64,000 nt of DNA from Planctomycetota bacterium (GTDB lineage Bacteria; Planctomycetota; JAMOSO01), in NCBI GenBank assembly GCA_027063065.1, contig JAMOSO010000001.1, forward strand, positions 1 to 64,000, in the 5' to 3' direction. This document shows positions 8,838-18,002 of this stretch, in pieces. The notes beneath the pieces are model-generated. The model did not search any database. It saw only the letters and a list, made by a program, of their open reading frames with translations, and was not told where the DNA came from. Both the position numbers and the translations under genes were made by a program. Numbering within the stretch: the stretch's first letter is position 1; every line of letters starts with the position of its first letter.

Positions 8838-9581
8838 CTACTTTTTTTGAAATGTTACTATAATACGTTTTTCTGTTCCGTCTAAATCCACTTCTTCTGT
8901 GGCGCAATGTTCAAATTTTAATTTTTTACACCGTTTTAACGCTTCCTTATGCTCGTCGCCGTCATAAGCAGGGCCTTTATAAACCATCAGATAACCATGT
9001 TTACACAAAATAGGATTTACTTCATCTAATAACTTCCCCGTTTGCCCAACAGCTCTTGCCACTACTAAAGATGCACGACATGCCAAATGTGGGGCTGCGT
9101 TTGCTACTTCCCGACCACGAAAATGCAAAGCCTCCGCCTCAATACACGGGGTTAATTTGACTGCACGCTTTAAATACTCAACCTTTTTTTTACGACTATC
9201 AACTAAAGACCACCTTAAATACGGATACCAACTCATCAAAGCCAAACCTGGATAACCACTACCTGCACCTAAATCGACACACCTGTCACCCTCTTCTAAG
9301 CTTGCCAATAAAGGATGGCCAACTATCATCAAAGAGTCTAACAAATGTAGACGTAAATATTCTTGCACTGTTACCAGACGCGTTAAATTAAGCCAACGAT
9401 TGACACCAACTAAATGACTATATAAATTATTTATCAATGTATATGCATTATCCATCAAAGGTATTTCTAATTCATTACAACGATTAGTAAACTCAAGCCA
9501 TAAGTCTTTAGGAATTGTTAATTGAGGTTGATCTGCTGGCTCATAAGAACCCATACCATTTTCTTGAGTTAAATCTGACAT
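8838..9581 (-). CDS. rsmG: 16S rRNA (guanine-527-N7) methyltransferase
   Basis: A 247-residue RsmG (GidB) enzyme that makes m7G527 in 16S rRNA. Motifs: VGVNRWLNLTR near residue 70, LHLLDSL, the SAM site DRCVDLGAGSGYPGLAL, VDSRKKKVEYL, and VVARAVGQTGKLLDEV. I chose the ATG at 9581 because AGGT lies eight bases upstream; the longer reading from 9605 would overlap the preceding gene. rsmG usually sits beside mnmG and parAB near oriC, but here the neighbours are a GGDEF regulator and an M16 peptidase. Confidence 0.95.
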   Translation of the reverse strand: MSDLTQENGMGSYEPADQPQLTIPKDLWLEFTNRCNELEIPLMDNAYTLINNLYSHLVGVNRWLNLTRLVTVQEYLRLHLLDSLMIVGHPLLASLEEGDRCVDLGAGSGYPGLALMSWYPYLRWSLVDSRKKKVEYLKRAVKLTPCIEAEALHFRGREVANAAPHLACRASLVVARAVGQTGKLLDEVNPILCKHGYLMVYKGPAYDGDEHKEALKRCKKLKFEHCATEEVDLDGTEKRIIVTFQKK

Positions 9582-9589
9582 ATTTTTAC

Positions 9590-10477
9590 CTAATTTGTAG
9601 CGCAAACAACTTTATTACGCCCTGTTTCTTTTGCTTTATACAGAGCCGCATCTAAACGCTCTAAAAAATCATTGATTGTTTCTTTTTGCAAGTATTGTGC
9701 CACTCCACAACTAATCGTGATAGGCAAAGTATTGCCGTCACATTCAAACGGTTGCGACCTAGTAATTTCTAATAAGCGATTACCCACTTCTGTTGCGCCT
9801 TTTAAAGTTGTCTCTGGTAATAATGCTATAAATTCTTCACCGCCTAAACGATATAGCATATCGCTATTTCTAAATAAAGATGACATACGTTTACACATCT
9901 CTTTTATAACACAATCACCTATCACATGACCGTAGATATCATTGACATTTTTAAATTTATCTATATCAATCATCACCATAGATAGATTATTTCCATAACG
10001 TTGGCATCGATGTAACTCTCTTTCAAAGTCTTCATCAAAACGACCTCGGTTATAAAAGCCGGTTAAAGCATCACGGTTGCTTTTTTCTTTTAATTTTAAT
10101 TTGATTTCATATTCTGATATTAGGCGTTTAGATCGCATTAATAATTCTTGCAGTTTATAAGGCTTTGATAAGTAATCATGTACACCGTCTCTAAAAGCTT
10201 CTGTTAAATCGTGTTCATCGTTACGAGCCGTCAACATCAAAAATGGAATATCTGCAAAACGCTCATCTGCTGTTTTTTTGCGAAGTAACTCAATCCCTGT
10301 CATATTGGGCATCATCCAGTCTGATATAATTAGCTCTACCTTATTATTTTGTAAAATATCCCATGCGATTTGCCCATCCGCAGCACCCATCACTGAATAG
10401 CCTAATTTTTTTAAGCTATGAACTAATATAGTTCTTAAAGACTCTTCGTCTTCCGCTATCAATATTAAACTACTCAT
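9590..10477 (-). CDS. Response regulator with diguanylate cyclase output (REC-GGDEF)
   Basis: A 295-residue PleD-like protein. REC domain (1-120): acidic patch E9-D10-E11, phosphoacceptor D53 in ISDWMMP, Thr in MLTAR, Lys in LSKPYK. GGDEF domain (about 130-295): active site GGEEF at 212-216, which is catalytically competent, preceded by an intact RxxD inhibitory site (R203-D206) five residues upstream, so c-di-GMP feedback is expected. Phosphorylation by an unknown kinase would promote dimerisation and c-di-GMP synthesis, which typically shifts cells between flagellar motility and attachment; both flagellar and pilin genes are in this window. Nine bases after the rhomboid gene's neighbour boundary, within a minus-strand operon leading into rsmG. 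Confidence 0.92.
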   Translation of the reverse strand: MSSLILIAEDEESLRTILVHSLKKLGYSVMGAADGQIAWDILQNNKVELIISDWMMPNMTGIELLRKKTADERFADIPFLMLTARNDEHDLTEAFRDGVHDYLSKPYKLQELLMRSKRLISEYEIKLKLKEKSNRDALTGFYNRGRFDEDFERELHRCQRYGNNLSMVMIDIDKFKNVNDIYGHVIGDCVIKEMCKRMSSLFRNSDMLYRLGGEEFIALLPETTLKGATEVGNRLLEITRSQPFECDGNTLPITISCGVAQYLQKETINDFLERLDAALYKAKETGRNKVVCATN

Positions 10478-10486
10478 ACACAGCCC

Positions 10487-11041
10487 CTAATCAACTTTAT
10501 TTAAAAATCCAAAAACAACACCTAAGATACCACCCGCTATATGCGCCATATGAGAGATGTTATCGTTTTCATTACCTACCACCATAAACTCTTTACCTAA
10601 GTAGGCTATCACTACAAATATCATTGTCAAAGGTAATTTACCAGCTTTACGATTAGTAAACGAGCTTAAGGTAATAAACATAAACACTATTCCGCTTGCA
10701 CCTAACAATAAACCTGTAAATAAAAACGCATGTAATAAGCCTGTAACTAAAGCCGTTACTAACATCATAATTATTAAACGCCAAAAACCGTATTTTTCTT
10801 CTAACAATGGGCCAATTAACATCAACAATAATATATTGCCACTTAAATGCTGTAAATCATAATGCCCCAACACATGCGAAAACAACCTAAAATAGCTCCA
10901 AAAATCTTGAAAATCCATTCTATCCGCAACAGTAAACTTTAAAGATACCACCTCACCAAAAATACCTGCACCAAGTATAAAAACTATCAAAGACGCTATA
11001 GAAAAAGTCAATACAACTGGAGAATTATAACTTAATCTCAT
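10487..11041 (-). CDS. Rhomboid-family intramembrane serine protease
   Basis: A 184-residue, six-helix membrane protease. Family motifs: GHYDLQHLSGNILLL (His-rich second-helix region) followed by GPLLEEKYG, the nucleophile Ser116 in LLGASG, and catalytic His167 in HMAHIAGG. Rhomboids cut transmembrane segments of client proteins within the bilayer. The start at 11041 is preferred over 11104 because its ATG overlaps the upstream stop as ATGA. It lies between a MORN-type lipoprotein and the GGDEF regulator. No substrate can be inferred. Confidence 0.88.
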   Translation of the reverse strand: MRLSYNSPVVLTFSIASLIVFILGAGIFGEVVSLKFTVADRMDFQDFWSYFRLFSHVLGHYDLQHLSGNILLLMLIGPLLEEKYGFWRLIIMMLVTALVTGLLHAFLFTGLLLGASGIVFMFITLSSFTNRKAGKLPLTMIFVVIAYLGKEFMVVGNENDNISHMAHIAGGILGVVFGFLNKVD

Positions 11042-11802
11042 TTGCTCATCTCTTCTATACTTAACACTTTGCCTTTGGGCAATAATTCTCCAGAAGCAGT
11101 CCAAGCTCTATAAGCATTTTTTTCTTTAGAATGATCTATTTCTTCCATAACTTGACCTGTTTTATAAAAACTGCGACTAATGCCAATTAATTTATCATCT
11201 TTATATTCTTGTTTGGATGCCAACTGCCCTGTTTGATAATACATTTTAAAAATACCATTTCGCTTATTATTTTTATAATATATTTCAGATTCTAACCTAG
11301 CTTTTTTATCATACCAAGTACTAGCTACACCTTCTTTTTTACCTTTTTTATATGAAGTTTGGGCTTTTATATTTCCAGATGGATAATATTCTTGATGTAT
11401 TCCATCAAGCTTACCTTTAATCCAATTTCTTTTGTCTGCTATTTTGCCGTCACTAAAATACTGAATACCCTCACCATGAGAGCGACCGTCTTTATAGTGA
11501 TAACGGGCAAATATTTCACCCGTACGCAAATACACAACTGTTTCACCATTTAATTTACCATCGACCCAATTTTCAATACATAACAATGGGCCTTGTTTAA
11601 AATCTTTGGGAGATTTTGGCTTACCTTCAAAAACATTAAAATAATATTTAGCTACACCATTTTTTTTGCCGTCACGATATGTATATACAGCCTGTACATA
11701 CTCACCACCACGTTTTAAAATACGACTTTGACGTCCTGTTTTATCCCCACAAGACACTAAAACTAAAACCAAAATAAAAAGACATAATTTATACGGTTTC
11801 AT
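11038..11802 (-). CDS. Lipoprotein with MORN/YwqK-type repeats
   Basis: A 254-residue protein with signal peptide MKPYKLCLFILVLVLVSC ending in lipobox LVSC. The body has about seven repeats of roughly 22-24 residues built on G-K-x-x-G-x-x-x-x-Y: GKKNGVAKYY, GKLNGETVVY, GRSHGEGIQYF, GKLDGIHQEYY, GKKEGVASTWY, NKRNGIFKMYY, DKLIGISRSFY. These match the MORN-like repeat of the YwqK family, whose function is poorly known. I chose ATG 11802, with AGAGG nine bases upstream, over 11856. It overlaps the preceding small gene by 14 bases and the rhomboid gene by 4. Confidence 0.8.
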   Translation of the reverse strand: MKPYKLCLFILVLVLVSCGDKTGRQSRILKRGGEYVQAVYTYRDGKKNGVAKYYFNVFEGKPKSPKDFKQGPLLCIENWVDGKLNGETVVYLRTGEIFARYHYKDGRSHGEGIQYFSDGKIADKRNWIKGKLDGIHQEYYPSGNIKAQTSYKKGKKEGVASTWYDKKARLESEIYYKNNKRNGIFKMYYQTGQLASKQEYKDDKLIGISRSFYKTGQVMEEIDHSKEKNAYRAWTASGELLPKGKVLSIEEMSK

Positions 11803-12091
11803 TTGCGATAACCTCTGCCGCTTGTAGCATTTCTTGCAATTCTTGGTGCGCCGCATAAATACGCAGACTTTCTGCCAAATTAACTAATTTTTGACCAAGC
11901 TGTTTTTTGTCATCATTACACGGTGGATTGGCAACGTCTAAACTAGATATAGACAATTCTAAATGGGCATCTGTATCTCTTTTGCGTAGTTGACTTAAAA
12001 AAAACTGTCGCTCTTGATCAGTTAAAAAGCGAAATAACTGTTCTTTACCATTTTTGGCAATCTTAACTAAATAAATATACTTATGAGCCAT
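11789..12091 (-). CDS. Conserved-looking small protein, unknown function
   Basis: A 100-residue hydrophilic protein without signal or membrane segment, predicted to be mostly helical, with a short N-terminal strand (YIYLVKIAKNGKEQLFRFL). I recognise no family. It starts one base after the manA stop and overlaps the lipoprotein gene by 14 bases, so it is a coupled operon member. Cytoplasmic location is likely. Confidence 0.6.
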   Translation of the reverse strand: MAHKYIYLVKIAKNGKEQLFRFLTDQERQFFLSQLRKRDTDAHLELSISSLDVANPPCNDDKKQLGQKLVNLAESLRIYAAHQELQEMLQAAEVIANETV

Positions 12092-12092
12092 A

Positions 12093-13085
12093 TCATACTG
12101 GGGCAGAAAGCAATACCTCTAAAGAACCATGCAGGCTATATTTATTTAAACTGGCAGGAATTAATAAAGTCATACCTTTTTGTAAATCAATATTATTATC
12201 GCACCATCTCAATTGACCTTCACCTGCTACTATCATTAAGACTTGTACCTCGTCATCAGTGCTTAACTCTACACTAGCTTTATTAGGCGTAGTCAAAGAT
12301 AATTTATCAACCCAAAACTTATCACACTTGTTTAATCTAAACCGCTCAGCACCATCACAAGGCATTGCCAATGGGACTTCGATACGATTGTTACTTTTAG
12401 ATAAATCCGCCACTGCTAATGTTTTATCTATGTGTAATTCTCGTGTTTTACCGTCTAATCCCTTGCGATTGTAATCATATACACGATATGTAGTATCAGA
12501 ATTTTGTTGTATCTCAGCTATTACTGTACCACTACAAATAGCGTGAATAGTACCAGCTGGTAAAAATAAAAAATCCCCTGTTTTGACAGGAAACTCATCC
12601 AACACATCCATAACTTTACCATCAACTATGGCTTGTTTAAATTGCTCTTTAGTTAAATCTTGATTAACACCTTTAATAATAGTGGCATTATCTTTAGCGT
12701 ACAAAACATACCAACACTCTGTTTTACCTAATTCATTTACCTCTAATTCACCAGCTTGTTGATCATTGGGGTGTACTTGCACAGATAAATTTTCACGGGC
12801 ATCTAAAAATTTAACCAATAAAGGAAATTTATCAGCATATTTTGCCGCCAATTTTTGACCCATTAATTCAACTTTATAGTCAGTAAAAATTTTATGTAAA
12901 CTGTTACCCGCCAATTTGCCATTGGCAATAATACTGCTGTCTAAGCCGTGGTCGCTTACTTCCCAAGACTCACCGATAGTTTCGCCAATGGCAATATTTT
13001 TACCTAATAATGAACCCATGGCATCACCGCCCCAGATTTTTTCTTTAAGTGTTTCTTTAAATATTAAAGGATATAATGCGCTCAT
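12093..13085 (-). CDS. manA: Mannose-6-phosphate isomerase (class I)
   Basis: A 330-residue cupin-fold zinc enzyme interconverting fructose-6-phosphate and mannose-6-phosphate. Motifs: YPLIFKETLKEKIWGG at the N-terminus, GESWEVSDH, the zinc-binding LSVQVHPND, ECWYVLYA, and FLFLPAGTIHAI followed by IAEIQQNSDTTYRVYDYNR. This is the short form found in firmicutes and many other bacteria. It feeds GDP-mannose-type sugars to surface polysaccharides such as those made at 48-57 kb. The gene follows rpmH and its terminator and is the first of the operon that runs to the M16 peptidase. Confidence 0.93.
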   Translation of the reverse strand: MSALYPLIFKETLKEKIWGGDAMGSLLGKNIAIGETIGESWEVSDHGLDSSIIANGKLAGNSLHKIFTDYKVELMGQKLAAKYADKFPLLVKFLDARENLSVQVHPNDQQAGELEVNELGKTECWYVLYAKDNATIIKGVNQDLTKEQFKQAIVDGKVMDVLDEFPVKTGDFLFLPAGTIHAICSGTVIAEIQQNSDTTYRVYDYNRKGLDGKTRELHIDKTLAVADLSKSNNRIEVPLAMPCDGAERFRLNKCDKFWVDKLSLTTPNKASVELSTDDEVQVLMIVAGEGQLRWCDNNIDLQKGMTLLIPASLNKYSLHGSLEVLLSAPV

Positions 13086-13137
13086 GTTTTACTCGTATAA
13101 AATATAATAATAATATATAATAATATTAGTATAAATA

Positions 13138-13169
13138 AAAAAAGAGAAGGCAAGCCTTCTCTTTTTTTA
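13138..13169 (-). terminator. Rho-independent terminator after rpmH
   Basis: Perfect inverted repeat AGAGAAGG / CCTTCTCT with loop CAAG, flanked by A-run and T-run, so it could act on both strands. It lies about 20 bases after the rpmH stop and about 55 bases before the manA start. Confidence 0.88.
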
Positions 13170-13185
13170 TTTAATCTTGTAATGT

Positions 13186-13344
13186 CTACTTTCCGCGTTC
13201 TTGATCGCTAACGCTTAAACGTTTGCAACCTTTAGCACGACGACGATTTATAATCTTACGACCACTTTTAGTAGCCATACGATGACGAAATCCGTGTCTG
13301 CGTAGTCGACGGCGAGTTTTTACTTTTCCACCTACTCCAGCCAT
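13186..13344 (-). CDS. rpmH: 50S ribosomal protein L34
   Basis: A 52-residue, very basic protein. [16 protein letters not shown] followed by [13 protein letters not shown] matches the L34 core. The usual N-terminal MKRT(F/Y)QPS is absent and replaced by [16 protein letters not shown], and the C-terminus extends to SDQERGK. GGAG six to seven bases upstream supports the ATG. It has its own near-consensus promoter and terminator. The rnpA gene that normally follows rpmH is not here; manA is. Confidence 0.92.
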   Translation of the reverse strand: MAGVGGKVKTRRRLRRHGFRHRMATKSGRKIINRRRAKGCKRLSVSDQERGK

Positions 13345-13384
13345 ATTTATCTCCTAGTACAGTTATTCTTATAAAGAGCGAGAA

Positions 13385-13412
13385 ATCATACAGGTTTAAA
13401 CCATAATGTCAA
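13385..13412 (-). promoter_or_regulatory. Sigma-70 promoter of rpmH
   Basis: On the minus strand TTGACA (13407-13412) and TATGAT (13385-13390) with a 16-base spacer, about 40 bases before the rpmH start. One of the strongest promoter matches in the window. Confidence 0.8.
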
Positions 13413-13413
13413 T

Positions 13414-14127
13414 TTATTCTGGCGCACCTATTGAAAAAAGCATTTCCAAATCTGTCGGAGCACCCTCTAAACCAAGGTGCTTAGCCAATTTAGTATTATA
13501 CATATCTGCAAATTCTGCTTTTTTTGATAATTTATCTGAAAATTTAGTATATTTAGTATCACTATCATCACTGCCCGGCTGTTTTACACGTCCACCTTGC
13601 ACGCGTACACTAGGGCTGGTAGGACGCCTAGGCACACCCTCTGAATAATGTCTAGCCGGATGCTTTTTTACCCATTTAAAAAAATTTTTATGTGCTTTTT
13701 TTTCTGTCTTAGGCAATTTATCACCCTGTTCTGCTGCCCAAGCTTCATATTCATTAGCTATCAATTGCTCTTCTAAGTATTTTTTATAATCACTACGACT
13801 TGCATCTGGATGTTCAGCTTTCCAAGCTTTTTCAGCCTCTTTTTTTGCTAATTTTTGCTCTGCTAACCAAGTTTTATAAGCTTTACTAGCTGTATTATAT
13901 GCAGACAACGCCTCTTTATATTGATCTTTAAGATTTTTATTAATCGCTTTGATAATTTTAGGTGCTTCACTAGGCTTATTAAAAATAATAGATCCATAGG
14001 CTATAAAACCATGGCAATCTTTAATCAATAACATTTGCTCATAGGTTTTGTCTTCGTCCTTTTTAGCCTGCAAATCACTCATACCTAAAAACAACAAAAA
14101 ACACATAAGCAAGCGTATATACTTCAT
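13414..14127 (-). CDS. Secreted Lys-rich protein, unknown function
   Basis: A 237-residue protein with signal peptide MKYIRLLMCFLLFLGMSDLQA and a charged, helical mature part. Residues about 75-160 hold a loose duplication: W-L-A-E-Q ... KAWKAEHPDASRSDY and W-A-A-E-Q ... KWVKKHPARHY. A proline/arginine-rich linker follows (PRRPTSPSVRVQGGR). I recognise no family. It is a single gene whose stop abuts the rpmH promoter; the + strand kinase gene diverges from it. The periplasm is the likely location. Confidence 0.6.
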   Translation of the reverse strand: MKYIRLLMCFLLFLGMSDLQAKKDEDKTYEQMLLIKDCHGFIAYGSIIFNKPSEAPKIIKAINKNLKDQYKEALSAYNTASKAYKTWLAEQKLAKKEAEKAWKAEHPDASRSDYKKYLEEQLIANEYEAWAAEQGDKLPKTEKKAHKNFFKWVKKHPARHYSEGVPRRPTSPSVRVQGGRVKQPGSDDSDTKYTKFSDKLSKKAEFADMYNTKLAKHLGLEGAPTDLEMLFSIGAPE

Positions 14128-14227
14128 TTAATAATCCTTTATAATTAAACTATTAATAAACAAGTTTAAGGATACACCTTATTTTGGCAAGTTTATTGAA
14201 GATTTAACAATCTATCAGACATATTTT

Positions 14228-14255
14228 TTGACAAATTATACCAATACTCTATAAC
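14228..14255 (+). promoter_or_regulatory. Promoter of kinase gene, probably leaderless
   Basis: TTGACA (14228-14233), 16-base spacer, TATAAC (14250-14255). The ATG is at 14264, only 8 bases past the -10, and no Shine-Dalgarno sequence precedes it, so the transcript probably begins at or one to two bases before the start codon. Confidence 0.7.
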
Positions 14256-14263
14256 TTTTATAT

Positions 14264-15373
14264 ATGCAAACATCTACTATACAAAATATTGCCACTCCCA
14301 TAGAAACGTGGGTAAACCCTAACCACACCATTCAACAGGGATGCAGTGCCATACAAAATCAAAAATCTCATGTAATTTTACTGGGCAAGCCCAATGCTCC
14401 TATGGGGATTGTATCCGCTGGAGATGTAGTAAATGCAATAGCAAACAACATTGATATTGCCAACACTCCATTAAGTGAAATTGCCACCACAAACATTGCT
14501 ACCATAAACGAAAATTCTAGTTTAACAGAATGTTTAAAAATGTTTCAAGAAACACACGTACGCTGCATTTTTGTAACGCACAACAATAATATTACGTCTA
14601 TTATTTCTAAAAATATTATTTTATCTAAACATTCTGAAATTTTAGATTTAGCCATTGCCGAAGCAACCGCCAAGTTACAAGAAACTGCCGATAACCGCGA
14701 TGAATTACTAGGCACAGCCGCCCATGATATTCGCAATCCATTAGGGGTCATCTTAGCGTGGTGCGAGTTATTTGAAGACATTTTTGACGATCAAATCAGC
14801 CTTGAAATAAGCGAAGGCCTAGAAACTATTAAAAAACAAGCTACACATATTTTAGAAATTTTAAACCAATTCTTAGATGTGTCCAAAATAGAATCTGGCA
14901 AAGTACACTTACATATTACAGAATTTGATCCCGCCGAAATCATTTTAAGTGCGTATAAATCTAATTTAATTAGAGCGCAAAAAAAGATGATCCCCTTAGA
15001 AAATGACGCACCGTTAACTATGCCATTAATTAAAGGTGATAGAGACAGAATCCAGTCAACCATTTATAAACTAATTCAAAATGCTATTAAATATTCCAAA
15101 GCTGGAGAACTTATACGCATTAAAGCTTATAACGAAGAAGATAAGTTAAAAATAGAAATTATAGACAGCGGTCAAGGCATTCCACTAGAAGAGCAAGAGC
15201 GTATTTTTACCGCATTTGCCAAAACATCAACACGCCCAACTGCCGGAGAAACAAGCACTGGTTTAGGGTTAGCAATTGCCAAAAAAATTATTGAAATACA
15301 TCAAGGCAAATTAAAATTAACAAGTGAGCCTGGCAAAGGCAGTATTTTCACCATTGAATTACCTAATTCATAA
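14264..15373 (+). CDS. CBS-domain sensor histidine kinase
   Basis: A 369-residue soluble kinase. Residues 1-125 resemble a tandem CBS pair (for example MGIVSAGDVVNAI, then ECLKMFQETHVRCIFVT), which binds adenosyl ligands in other proteins. A coiled linker leads to the HisKA H-box with His154 in AAHDIRNPLG. The HATPase_c domain follows with an N-box (LIQNAIKYS), G1 box (IDSGQGIP) and G2 box (STGLGLAIAKKI). There is no membrane segment, so it senses a cytoplasmic signal, perhaps adenylate charge or SAM (inference). Ten bases upstream of its likely partner receiver gene and in line with hisC-trpB-comEC. Confidence 0.88.
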   Translation: MQTSTIQNIATPIETWVNPNHTIQQGCSAIQNQKSHVILLGKPNAPMGIVSAGDVVNAIANNIDIANTPLSEIATTNIATINENSSLTECLKMFQETHVRCIFVTHNNNITSIISKNIILSKHSEILDLAIAEATAKLQETADNRDELLGTAAHDIRNPLGVILAWCELFEDIFDDQISLEISEGLETIKKQATHILEILNQFLDVSKIESGKVHLHITEFDPAEIILSAYKSNLIRAQKKMIPLENDAPLTMPLIKGDRDRIQSTIYKLIQNAIKYSKAGELIRIKAYNEEDKLKIEIIDSGQGIPLEEQERIFTAFAKTSTRPTAGETSTGLGLAIAKKIIEIHQGKLKLTSEPGKGSIFTIELPNS

Positions 15374-15382
15374 GAGATTATC

Positions 15383-15751
15383 ATGCAAACTATTTATTTA
15401 CTTGAAGACAATCCCATTATTAGCAAAGTCATAGATAAACACTTTGGCAAAGCTGGATATAACTGCACTGTATTCAACCGTGGCGACTTATTAAAAAATA
15501 CGTTAGCCACTAATACCCCAGATGTAATGATATGCGACATTATGGTGCCTGGATTAACGGGCTTAGATATAGCCAGATATTGCAAAAGCACCAAACACTT
15601 GGCTAAAGTTCCAATAGTAATTTTAACAGCGATGACCGATCAAAAATACCGCCACGAAGCCAAGGAAATTGGTGTAGATATGTATATGACAAAAGACAAT
15701 TTAGTATTAGCAAAACTTGTAGAAGATATAAGCCAATTAATAGCCAAATGA
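15383..15751 (+). CDS. Single-domain response regulator
   Basis: A 122-residue receiver domain only: acidic pair E8-D9, phosphoacceptor D52 in ICDIMVPG, Thr in ILTAMTD, Lys in MTKDN. With no output domain it must act by protein contact or in a phosphorelay with the CBS kinase encoded just upstream; the REC-GGDEF protein is another possible relay partner (inference). Its stop overlaps the hisC start as ATGA. Confidence 0.9.
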   Translation: MQTIYLLEDNPIISKVIDKHFGKAGYNCTVFNRGDLLKNTLATNTPDVMICDIMVPGLTGLDIARYCKSTKHLAKVPIVILTAMTDQKYRHEAKEIGVDMYMTKDNLVLAKLVEDISQLIAK

Positions 15752-16791
15752 TTAGAGAAACCATAAAAAAATTAGCTGGATATACACCTGGCGAACAACC
15801 TAATCCTGCAACGCATACCATTAAATTAAATACCAACGAAAACCCATACCCGCCCACTCCAGCAGTTAGCAATATTTTAAAAAATATACATCCAGATATT
15901 TTAAAAATATACCCACCTGCCGATGCTATAAGCGTGCGTGAAGCTACAGCTAAACTATTAAATATAAACCCTGAAGAAGTAATTGTTGGCAACGGTAGCG
16001 ATGACATTTTAACAATGGTACACCGATTAAGTTTAGAACAAGGGACAAACTCTTGTGCTATGGCTCCTACATATACTCTGTATAGAACACTGGCCAAATT
16101 ACAAGGGGCAGAACTTAATGAGCTAGATTTTGCACCTGATTATAAAATCAGTCAGGAGTTTTTACAAAACAATGCGCCTTTAAAATTATTACCAAACCCC
16201 AACGCGCCTACAGGAACTTTAATTAACAAAGAGGATATTAAAAAACTATGTGAACTTAGCCAAGGTATTGTAGTCATTGATGAAGCATATATCGACTTTG
16301 CTCCAGACAATGCCAGTGCTGTGGATTTAATTAATCAATATTCAAATTTATTAATTTGTCGCACCTTATCCAAATCATACTCATTAGCTGGGTTGCGTTT
16401 AGGCTTGGGTATTGCCAATGCAGAATTAATATCTCAAATGCATAAAATTAGAGATAGTTATAATGTAGATATTATATCGCAATTAATAGCAACAGAAGCT
16501 TTAAACGATAGCGCTTGGATGAAAACAAATGCTAAAAAAATTATAAAAACACGTATGTTTTTAGATGAAGAACTCACTAAAAGAAATTGGCAAACAATTA
16601 AATCGCACACAAATTTTATCTTCTGCCAACCACCCAAAAACATATCGGCCAACCTTGTATATAAGCACTTAAAAAGTCAAAATATTTTGGTTAGGCATTT
16701 TAAAGATAATAATATCAAAAATTTTATCCGTATTTCTATCGGCAGCGATGATGAATGTCGCAGTTTACTTACCGCCATAGATAGTCTATAA
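15748..16791 (+). CDS. hisC: Histidinol-phosphate aminotransferase
   Basis: A 347-residue fold-type I PLP enzyme of histidine biosynthesis. Markers: [11 protein letters not shown] at the N-terminus, [20 protein letters not shown] with the PLP-contacting Asp, and [15 protein letters not shown] with the Schiff-base Lys. HisC enzymes can also aminate phenylpyruvate-type acids. It overlaps the receiver gene by 4 bases and is followed 16 bases later by trpB, an unusual mix of regulatory and amino-acid genes. Confidence 0.92.
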   Translation: MIRETIKKLAGYTPGEQPNPATHTIKLNTNENPYPPTPAVSNILKNIHPDILKIYPPADAISVREATAKLLNINPEEVIVGNGSDDILTMVHRLSLEQGTNSCAMAPTYTLYRTLAKLQGAELNELDFAPDYKISQEFLQNNAPLKLLPNPNAPTGTLINKEDIKKLCELSQGIVVIDEAYIDFAPDNASAVDLINQYSNLLICRTLSKSYSLAGLRLGLGIANAELISQMHKIRDSYNVDIISQLIATEALNDSAWMKTNAKKIIKTRMFLDEELTKRNWQTIKSHTNFIFCQPPKNISANLVYKHLKSQNILVRHFKDNNIKNFIRISIGSDDECRSLLTAIDSL

Positions 16792-16807
16792 ATCTGGAGT
16801 TGTAACC

Positions 16808-17992
16808 ATGAATAACAAAGCCTACTTTGGTGATTTTGGTGGACAATTTGTCCCTGAAACCCTAATGACTGCACTTACTGAATTAGAAAATTCTTTTAAT
16901 GACGCTTGGAAAGATGCAAACTTTAAAAAAGAATTTAATACCATATTACAAGAATATGCCTCTCGCCCTTCGTTATTATATAAAGCAGAAAAATTAAGCA
17001 AAAACTGGGGAGCCGAGGTATACTTAAAACGCGAAGACCTAAATCATACTGGAGCTCATAAAATCAACAATACCCTAGGGCAAATTTTACTTGCCAAACG
17101 AATGGGCAAGAAAAAAATCATAGCCGAAACAGGGGCTGGACAACACGGCGTAGCCACAGCAACAGTATGTGCTTTATTTAATATGCAATGCACTATCTAT
17201 ATGGGTAAAGAAGACACAGAAAGACAGGCTTTAAATGTGTTTCGTATGGAATTAATGGGCGCTAAAGTTGTACCTGTTACCAGTGGTTCTATGACATTAA
17301 AAGATGCCTGTAGCGAAGCTTTACGCGCATGGGTTGCCAACGTCAAAGACACTTACTATATATTAGGCTCTGTTACTGGACCTCACCCATATCCAAAAAT
17401 GGTACGTGAATTTCAAACAGTAATAGGCAAAGAAACCAAAAAACAAATTAAAAAAGTCGAAGGGCGTTTGCCAGATGCTATTATAGCCTGTGTAGGTGGT
17501 GGCTCAAATGCGATGGGAATATTTCATCCTTTTATTAAAGATACAAATGTAGAACTTATCGGAGTAGAAGCCGCTGGTTTTGGTATTAAAACTGGCAAAC
17601 ATGCCGCCAGTTTAAAACACGGTAAAAAAGGTGTATTTCAAGGAGCTTTAGCCTATGTTTTACAAGACGCAAATGGTCAAATCACTCCTGCGCATTCTAT
17701 TTCTGCAGGCTTAGATTATCCTGGCAGTGGACCTGAACACAGTTTTTTAGCACATAACAAACGGGCGCGTTACGAGTCTATCCGCGATGACGAAGCTGTT
17801 GCTGCTTTTTGTGAAGTAAGTAAACTAGAGGGGATTATTCCTGCCCTTGAAAGTTCTCATGCTTTGGCATACGCTAAAAAATATTGTCGTAAAAACAAAG
17901 GCAAATTAATAGTTGTTAATTTATCTGGACGTGGCGACAAAGATGTTGAACAAATAAAAACATATTTAGAAAATCAAAATCATAAAAAATAA
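16808..17992 (+). CDS. trpB: Tryptophan synthase beta chain
   Basis: A 394-residue PLP enzyme joining indole and serine. Motifs: [26 protein letters not shown] with the Schiff-base Lys, AETGAGQHG, the phosphate-binding [10 protein letters not shown], and LSGRGDKD. This is the TrpB1 type that pairs with TrpA, but no trpA lies in the window. GGAG precedes the ATG at good spacing. The gene has better G content on the + strand than its neighbours because of conserved Gly-rich motifs. Confidence 0.96.
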   Translation: MNNKAYFGDFGGQFVPETLMTALTELENSFNDAWKDANFKKEFNTILQEYASRPSLLYKAEKLSKNWGAEVYLKREDLNHTGAHKINNTLGQILLAKRMGKKKIIAETGAGQHGVATATVCALFNMQCTIYMGKEDTERQALNVFRMELMGAKVVPVTSGSMTLKDACSEALRAWVANVKDTYYILGSVTGPHPYPKMVREFQTVIGKETKKQIKKVEGRLPDAIIACVGGGSNAMGIFHPFIKDTNVELIGVEAAGFGIKTGKHAASLKHGKKGVFQGALAYVLQDANGQITPAHSISAGLDYPGSGPEHSFLAHNKRARYESIRDDEAVAAFCEVSKLEGIIPALESSHALAYAKKYCRKNKGKLIVVNLSGRGDKDVEQIKTYLENQNHKK

Positions 17993-18002
17993 TGACTTTA
18001 TG

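Noticed and set aside
8833-8907. Longer start for the M16 peptidase
   Set aside because: It would add a basic 25-residue tail before a clear signal peptide and lie within rsmG.
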